Source: an uncultured Bacteroidales bacterium (GTDB lineage Bacteria > Bacteroidota > Bacteroidia > Bacteroidales > UBA932). From it: a stretch of DNA of 64,000 nucleotides. The notes beneath the pieces were generated by a model that saw nothing but the letters and a program-made list of their open reading frames with translations, was not told where the DNA came from and searched no databases. Positions 60,127 to 64,000 of this stretch are shown piece after piece. The DNA is taken from assembly GCA_947168525.1 (NCBI GenBank), contig CAMVMG010000002.1, positions 169,281 through 233,280 of the forward strand, written 5' to 3'. A program made the translations under genes and the position numbers. Position 1 is the first letter of the stretch, and each line of letters begins with the position of its first letter.

Positions 60127-61500
60127 ATGGCAATCCAGAAGCCGTCCATCCCGAAAGGCACCAGAGACTTCGGCCAAAAAGAAATGGCCCGTCGCAACTA
60201 TATTTTCGATACCATCCGGAGCGTCTTCCGCACCTACGGATACCAGCAGATAGAGACTCCCGCCATGGAGAACCTCTCCACCCTGCTGGGCAAATACGGC
60301 GAGGAAGGCGACAAACTCCTTTTCCGCATCCTCAACTCCGGGGACGCATTTGCCGGGATAGACCCGGACAAGCCTGTGGTTCCCCAGATCTGCGAAAAGG
60401 GTCTCCGCTACGACCTCACCGTTCCGTTTGCCCGCTATGTGGTGCAGCACCAGAGCGATATTTCCTTCCCTTTCAAGCGTTTCCAGATTCAACCGGTCTG
60501 GCGGGCAGACCGTCCTCAGAAGGGCCGCTACCGCGAATTCTACCAATGCGACGTAGATGTGATTGGCTCCACCTCTCAGGTTAACGAACTGGAACTGGTG
60601 GAAATGGTAGACGCCGTGTTCGGCAAGCTGGGCGTCCGGGTGGGTATCCATATCAACAACCGGAAAGTGCTCACCGGCTTCGCGGAGATTGCCGGCGCCC
60701 CGGACAAAGTGGTGGACATCACCGTCGCCATCGACAAGCTGGACAAGATTGGCCTGGAGAAAGTGAAGGAAGAGATGGCCGACAAAGGCATCGCGGCAGG
60801 AGGCATCGCCGTCATCGAGCAAATCCTCTCGCTCAGCGGCTCCTTCCAGGAAAAGCTGGCCGCCATGCGCGCGCTCTTCGAGGGCGGCAGCGCCTCCGGG
60901 ATTTGCTCCGAAACCGGACTCAAGGGCCTCGCGGAGCTGGAAGAGCTCTTCGGCCTTATTGAAACGGCCCTCGTGCAGGCCCCGGTGGAGATGGACCTCT
61001 CCCTGGCCCGCGGGCTCAACTACTACACCGGCGCCATCTTCGAGGTGAAGGCGCTGGACTGGGAGATCGGCTCCATCTGCGGCGGCGGCCGCTACGACAA
61101 CCTCACCGGCATTTTCGGCCTGCCGGGCCTCTCCGGCGTGGGCATCTCCTTCGGGGCAGACCGCATCTACGACGTCCTCGTGGGGCTGGACCTGTTCCCC
61201 GCCTCGCTCGCGGAAAGCACCACCCTGCTGTTTGCGGTGATGGGGGCCGACGAACTCCGCTATGTGATTCCCGTGGCCAAAGCGCTCCGGGAGCAGGGCG
61301 TCGCCGTAGAAGTGTATCCGGAGCCCGCCAAACTCAAGAAGCAGTTCGACTACGCCGACAAAAAAAACATCCCGTTCATCTCCATCAACGGCAGCACTGA
61401 GATGGAGGCCGGAACGGTGAACATCAAGAACCTGTCCTCCGGCGAGCAAAAAGCCTTCTCCGCCACTGACATGGCTGCCATCCTCGCTTTCCTTAACTAA
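60127..61500 (+). CDS. hisS: Histidine-tRNA ligase
   Basis: The 457-residue protein is a class II histidyl-tRNA synthetase: motif 1 region around [21 protein letters not shown], motif 2 with [19 protein letters not shown], the histidine loop [15 protein letters not shown], motif 3 [13 protein letters not shown]...[10 protein letters not shown], and a C-terminal anticodon-binding domain. Length is normal for Bacteroidetes. Downstream of it lies initiator tRNA-Met. Confidence 0.97.
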   Translation: MAIQKPSIPKGTRDFGQKEMARRNYIFDTIRSVFRTYGYQQIETPAMENLSTLLGKYGEEGDKLLFRILNSGDAFAGIDPDKPVVPQICEKGLRYDLTVPFARYVVQHQSDISFPFKRFQIQPVWRADRPQKGRYREFYQCDVDVIGSTSQVNELELVEMVDAVFGKLGVRVGIHINNRKVLTGFAEIAGAPDKVVDITVAIDKLDKIGLEKVKEEMADKGIAAGGIAVIEQILSLSGSFQEKLAAMRALFEGGSASGICSETGLKGLAELEELFGLIETALVQAPVEMDLSLARGLNYYTGAIFEVKALDWEIGSICGGGRYDNLTGIFGLPGLSGVGISFGADRIYDVLVGLDLFPASLAESTTLLFAVMGADELRYVIPVAKALREQGVAVEVYPEPAKLKKQFDYADKKNIPFISINGSTEMEAGTVNIKNLSSGEQKAFSATDMAAILAFLN

Positions 61501-61510
61501 TCTTGTAAAA

Positions 61511-61542
61511 TTTGTTTTTTTCAAAAAAACATCTTACCTTTG
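61511..61542 (+). promoter_or_regulatory. Promoter of initiator tRNA-Met
   Basis: TTTG at 61511-61514 and TACCTTTG at 61535-61542 are exactly 20 bases apart; the tRNA begins 11 bases after the -7 box, 10 bases downstream of the hisS stop region. Confidence 0.75.
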
Positions 61543-61553
61543 CATTCCCAAAC

Positions 61554-61626
<73 letters not shown>

Positions 61627-61630
61627 CTAC

Positions 61631-61664
61631 AGAAAAAGAGTTGAGCAATCTCAACTCTTTTTCT
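61631..61664. terminator. Bidirectional terminator of tRNA-Met and the RhuM gene
   Basis: A perfect 15-bp stem (AGAAAAAGAGTTGAG and its complement) with a 4-base loop (CAAT) has A-runs and T-runs at its base, so it works on both strands. It includes the RhuM stop codon. Confidence 0.8.
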
Positions 61665-62640
61665 TTGTTTTGTCTTCCAGTATTCTGATGGTATCAAGAT
61701 AGGCCTTTTCTACATCGCTCAAAGTGCGTTGCTGGTATTTCTTGTATTCATCCGTGGCCTTTTCTATAGCCTGTTGATGACTGACTGAACCAGGGCCCAC
61801 AAGGAGTTGTTCACCGTTCATAATAAGGACGTTATCCAGATGCTTAGCCCAGTCAGCCATGGTCATGAATTCGTGGCGTTCTGCTTTACGTTCGGCAAAA
61901 TCCAGATAACCTGAGACCAATTGACCAAGAGAGCGTAATTCTTTCTCGTTCAGGTAGTTCTTTGCTATTACGGCATCCGAGAGATGTGGACGACTCCCTT
62001 TGAAAGTTGTCAACCCCATGAATTCCTTTTCGGCATCGGCTCTGGAGTAGATAATTTCTGCTGCCGTCTGGCCATGAATGGCATAGTGGATCTTGTTCTG
62101 GACTTTCTTGAAGAACTCGATGGACATATCGGCTTTGGGATCATAGTCCACGCTGGTAGCGTAGATATCCAGAATCTGCCGATAAAACACCTTCTCCGAA
62201 GCACGAATGTCCCGTATACGATTTAGAAGTTCCTTCCAATAACCTCCTCCGCCGAGTTGCTTCAGTCGCTCATCATCCATCGTAAAGCCTTTGACGATGT
62301 ACTCTTGAATGCGTTCGGCAGCCCACTGCCTGAAGATGACGCCATTTCTGGAACGGACTCGAAACCCGACGGCAATAATCATGTCTAGGTTATAGTAGTA
62401 GGGAGCTTTCTGCTGAAATTCGGAATTTCCGAATTTCTTTCTGCAGGCCTCTGGAAGCAGTTCTTTATCGTCAAAAATGTCTCTGATATGCTCGTTAATG
62501 GTGGAAGGGGCTTTATCATACAACAAAGCCATTTGTTGCTGAGTAAGCCACACGTTACCATTCTCCAGCCTTACATCTAGCCGGACATCTCCTCCTTCGG
62601 ACTCGTAAATAACGATATTACCAGTGTCTTCCATAAACAT
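61651..62640 (-). CDS. RhuM-family protein
   Basis: The 329-residue protein belongs to the RhuM family, named from a Salmonella pathogenicity-island gene. Marks are DVRLENGNVWLTQQQMALLYDK, STINEHIRDIFDDKEL, YYNLDMIIAVGFRVRSRNGV, and RQWAAERIQEYIVKGF. The N-terminal part looks like a DNA-binding domain; function is not established, though phage- or island-associated roles are usual. It is AT-richer than its neighbours and lies directly after a tRNA gene, typical of transferred DNA. A start two codons downstream (62634) is equally possible. Confidence 0.88.
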   Translation of the reverse strand: MFMEDTGNIVIYESEGGDVRLDVRLENGNVWLTQQQMALLYDKAPSTINEHIRDIFDDKELLPEACRKKFGNSEFQQKAPYYYNLDMIIAVGFRVRSRNGVIFRQWAAERIQEYIVKGFTMDDERLKQLGGGGYWKELLNRIRDIRASEKVFYRQILDIYATSVDYDPKADMSIEFFKKVQNKIHYAIHGQTAAEIIYSRADAEKEFMGLTTFKGSRPHLSDAVIAKNYLNEKELRSLGQLVSGYLDFAERKAERHEFMTMADWAKHLDNVLIMNGEQLLVGPGSVSHQQAIEKATDEYKKYQQRTLSDVEKAYLDTIRILEDKTKKKS

Positions 62641-62665
62641 TGATTCCCGATGAGACGGGTTCTTA

Positions 62666-62673
62666 CAAATATA
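62666..62673 (-). promoter_or_regulatory. -7 box upstream of the RhuM gene
   Basis: On the minus strand this reads TATATTTG, 25 bases before the start. No matching -33 element. Confidence 0.4.
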
Positions 62674-62760
62674 ATCATTATTCCCTAAAGTACCTCGATG
62701 GCGAATAAATAAAGACGGTTGATATCTTTAATCAGGTTCGAGGTTTTATCACAGTAGTCT

Positions 62761-62805
62761 ACAAAGCTTTGAAAACCAGCCTTTTCGGCTGGTTTTCTGC
62801 TTTGT
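62761..62805. repeat. Strong orphan hairpin
   Basis: An 11-bp perfect stem (GAAAACCAGCC, loop TTTTC, GGCTGGTTTTC) at 62771-62797 is extended by a second 7-bp stem (ACAAAGC with GCTTTGT) across small internal bulges. It looks like a terminator or small-RNA stem, but no gene ends here on either strand. Confidence 0.65.
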
Positions 62806-63025
62806 GCGCTTAGGCAGGACCCTTTCCTCTTCGTGTTACCTTTCGTTCGCTATCCCCGCGTCTCCCGACGGCGCCCCTGCCCTCCGGGCCTCGTATTGCA
62901 GCAATTATCCGCGATTATTCTCCCCATTTCCGATTTGGCTATTCCTGCCATTCTTCTTATCTTCGCACTGATAAATCGAAATTCAACGGAGAAATCTTTA
63001 CGGAACCATTTGTAATTCGTAGTGT

Positions 63026-63949
63026 ATGAAAATTATTCTGAAGGTCATTTGGGGCATCTTTGCCGTGATCGGTATTCTGTCCTTGGTATTGTTTATTAAT
63101 CTTCGTCAGAAGTATGGAAACTTCCGCCTTACCGTCCATCCGGGATTCGAAGCAAGATACAATGAGTTTGTAGACCTGCTCCGTACGTCTGGCCCTTTTG
63201 AGAAGAACACGGTTGCCTTTGAGATGAAGATACTCCAGAATCCGGCCCGGGCAAAAGAGATCCGGGATTATTTCCAGTTGGAACAGTTGTACGATGCTGA
63301 TGCGGACACCTGGACCAAGGCACTCGCCATCGGCAAATATGTGGCGGCCAACATACCTCACGATAACCAGGAGATAGAACCGGAGCACCGGAATGCCATC
63401 GATTTGTGGGAGTACACTAAAAATATCGAACCCGCGTTCAACTGCCGATTGCACAGTCTCCTTACCTTCGAGCTCCTGCTTGCCGCTGGACTGGATGCTC
63501 GGTATGTCACTTGTATGCCGGGAGATGAAGAAGACACGGAATGTCACGTCATGAATGAAGTGTGGCTCCCGGAACTGGGCAAGTGGGCTATGATTGACAC
63601 CGATATGGATGGGAATTACGCCTCAGACCTTGACGGCACCCCGCTTTCTCTCCGGGAAATCAGGGAACACTATATTTCCGGGGAGAAGATGCAGTATCAT
63701 CCCAGGTTCAAGAAGGCCACTACCAAGGTGAACGAGCACTACTCCTATATGGCCAAGAACACCTATTGGTTCGACTGCTGGGAGAATCTTTCCTACTTCC
63801 AGGAAGACTGGCCCAATAGACAGCATGAGATTGGTCGTAAGATCTATCTTGTTCCCTCAGGTTTTAAAGGACACGAAATTCAAGAAGGAACAATTGTCAC
63901 AACGGATGCCGACGCTTTCTGGGCGGCACCGGTGAAGGCAGTCTTATAA
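63026..63949 (+). CDS. Transglutaminase-like membrane-anchored protein
   Basis: The 307-residue protein has an N-terminal membrane helix (about 4-25, ILKVIWGIFAVIGILSLVLF) and a transglutaminase-core-like domain. The likely triad is Cys in EPAFNCRLHSLLTFELLLA, His in TECHVMNEVWLP and Asp in GKWAMIDTDMDGNY. Bacterial members act as peptidases or crosslinkers; the substrate here is unknown. It is lower in GC than the bulk of the window. Confidence 0.75.
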   Translation: MKIILKVIWGIFAVIGILSLVLFINLRQKYGNFRLTVHPGFEARYNEFVDLLRTSGPFEKNTVAFEMKILQNPARAKEIRDYFQLEQLYDADADTWTKALAIGKYVAANIPHDNQEIEPEHRNAIDLWEYTKNIEPAFNCRLHSLLTFELLLAAGLDARYVTCMPGDEEDTECHVMNEVWLPELGKWAMIDTDMDGNYASDLDGTPLSLREIREHYISGEKMQYHPRFKKATTKVNEHYSYMAKNTYWFDCWENLSYFQEDWPNRQHEIGRKIYLVPSGFKGHEIQEGTIVTTDADAFWAAPVKAVL

Positions 63950-63971
63950 AGTAACTATGTTTGTAATCCAA

Positions 63972-64000
63972 ATGAAGAACGCTCTCAGGGGCTTGTCGGC
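63972..64000 (+). CDS. Possible start of the next gene, cut by the window edge
   Basis: An ATG at 63972 opens a frame (MKNALRGLS) running off the right edge, 9 bases after a TATGTTTG -7-like word at 63956-63963. Nothing else can be said from nine codons. Confidence 0.3.

Larger units (their letters stand above)
62641..63025. other. Intergenic region without a convincing gene
   Basis: This 385-base gap between the RhuM start and the transglutaminase-like gene holds a -7 box for RhuM (62666-62673), a strong hairpin (62761-62805) and nothing else recognised. A 60-codon open frame at 62833-63015 has no family features and is not called. Confidence 0.5.

Noticed and set aside
62833..63015. Small gene of 60 codons in the gap before the transglutaminase-like gene
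   Set aside because: No promoter, no conserved features, unusual Pro/Arg-rich start; not supported.

Overview
The window looks like chromosomal DNA of a high-GC member of the Bacteroidales. It carries two SusC/SusD pairs, a hybrid two-component regulator, many lipoprotein signals, Bacteroidetes-only families (GIN domain, DUF4421) and promoters of the TTTG-N19/20-TAnnTTTG type in place of E. coli boxes. Genus is not decidable by eye; an Alistipes-like or other gut or rumen Bacteroidales is an inference from GC and gene content.

Region 1 (1-13341) is a pectin (homogalacturonan) utilisation locus. On the minus strand GH28, a CE12-CE8 fusion esterase, GH105 and PL1 are joined by 4-bp ATGA stop/start overlaps, followed by SusC and a SusD cut by the window edge. 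A divergent LacI-family regulator and a GH43 enzyme read the other way. The divergent intergenic region holds a perfect 28-bp palindrome and a second, degenerate copy, the likely operators.

Region 2 (13344-25734) is mostly housekeeping: rnpB, recX, a patatin/outer-membrane-barrel protein, rlmN, recA, a RAYT-like Y1 transposase with flanking inverted repeats, a ComEA-like protein with a 45-bp minisatellite, rsmI, thymidine kinase, a DUF1232 protein and a BglX-type GH3. Region 3 (25742-31103) is a minus-strand ECF sigma / putative anti-sigma / GIN / DUF4421 cluster with a GH94 phosphorylase downstream. Just beyond it lie three evenly spaced TAGGGTGCAC palindromes.

Region 4 (31354-57092) is the most unusual part: a 25.7-kb locus built around a hybrid two-component regulator. 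One arm is a six-gene, nearly gapless operon of alpha/beta-hydrolase esterases, followed after a terminator and new promoter by another esterase and a GH3. The other arm is GH3, then SusC, SusD, a four-repeat surface-type lipoprotein and a membrane-anchored metallo-beta-lactamase-fold protein. No endo-acting glycanase is visible. The simplest reading is import of a heavily acylated oligosaccharide or glycoside, de-esterification by seven esterase genes, and trimming by two related GH3 enzymes.

Region 5 (57205-64000) holds tRNA-Gly(CCC), a glutamine-synthetase-family gene, a NagZ-like GH3, hisS, initiator tRNA-Met, a RhuM-family gene in AT-richer DNA, an orphan hairpin, a transglutaminase-like membrane protein and possibly the start of one more gene. 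Many long open frames lie antisense to these genes; they are shadows caused by high GC and are left out.
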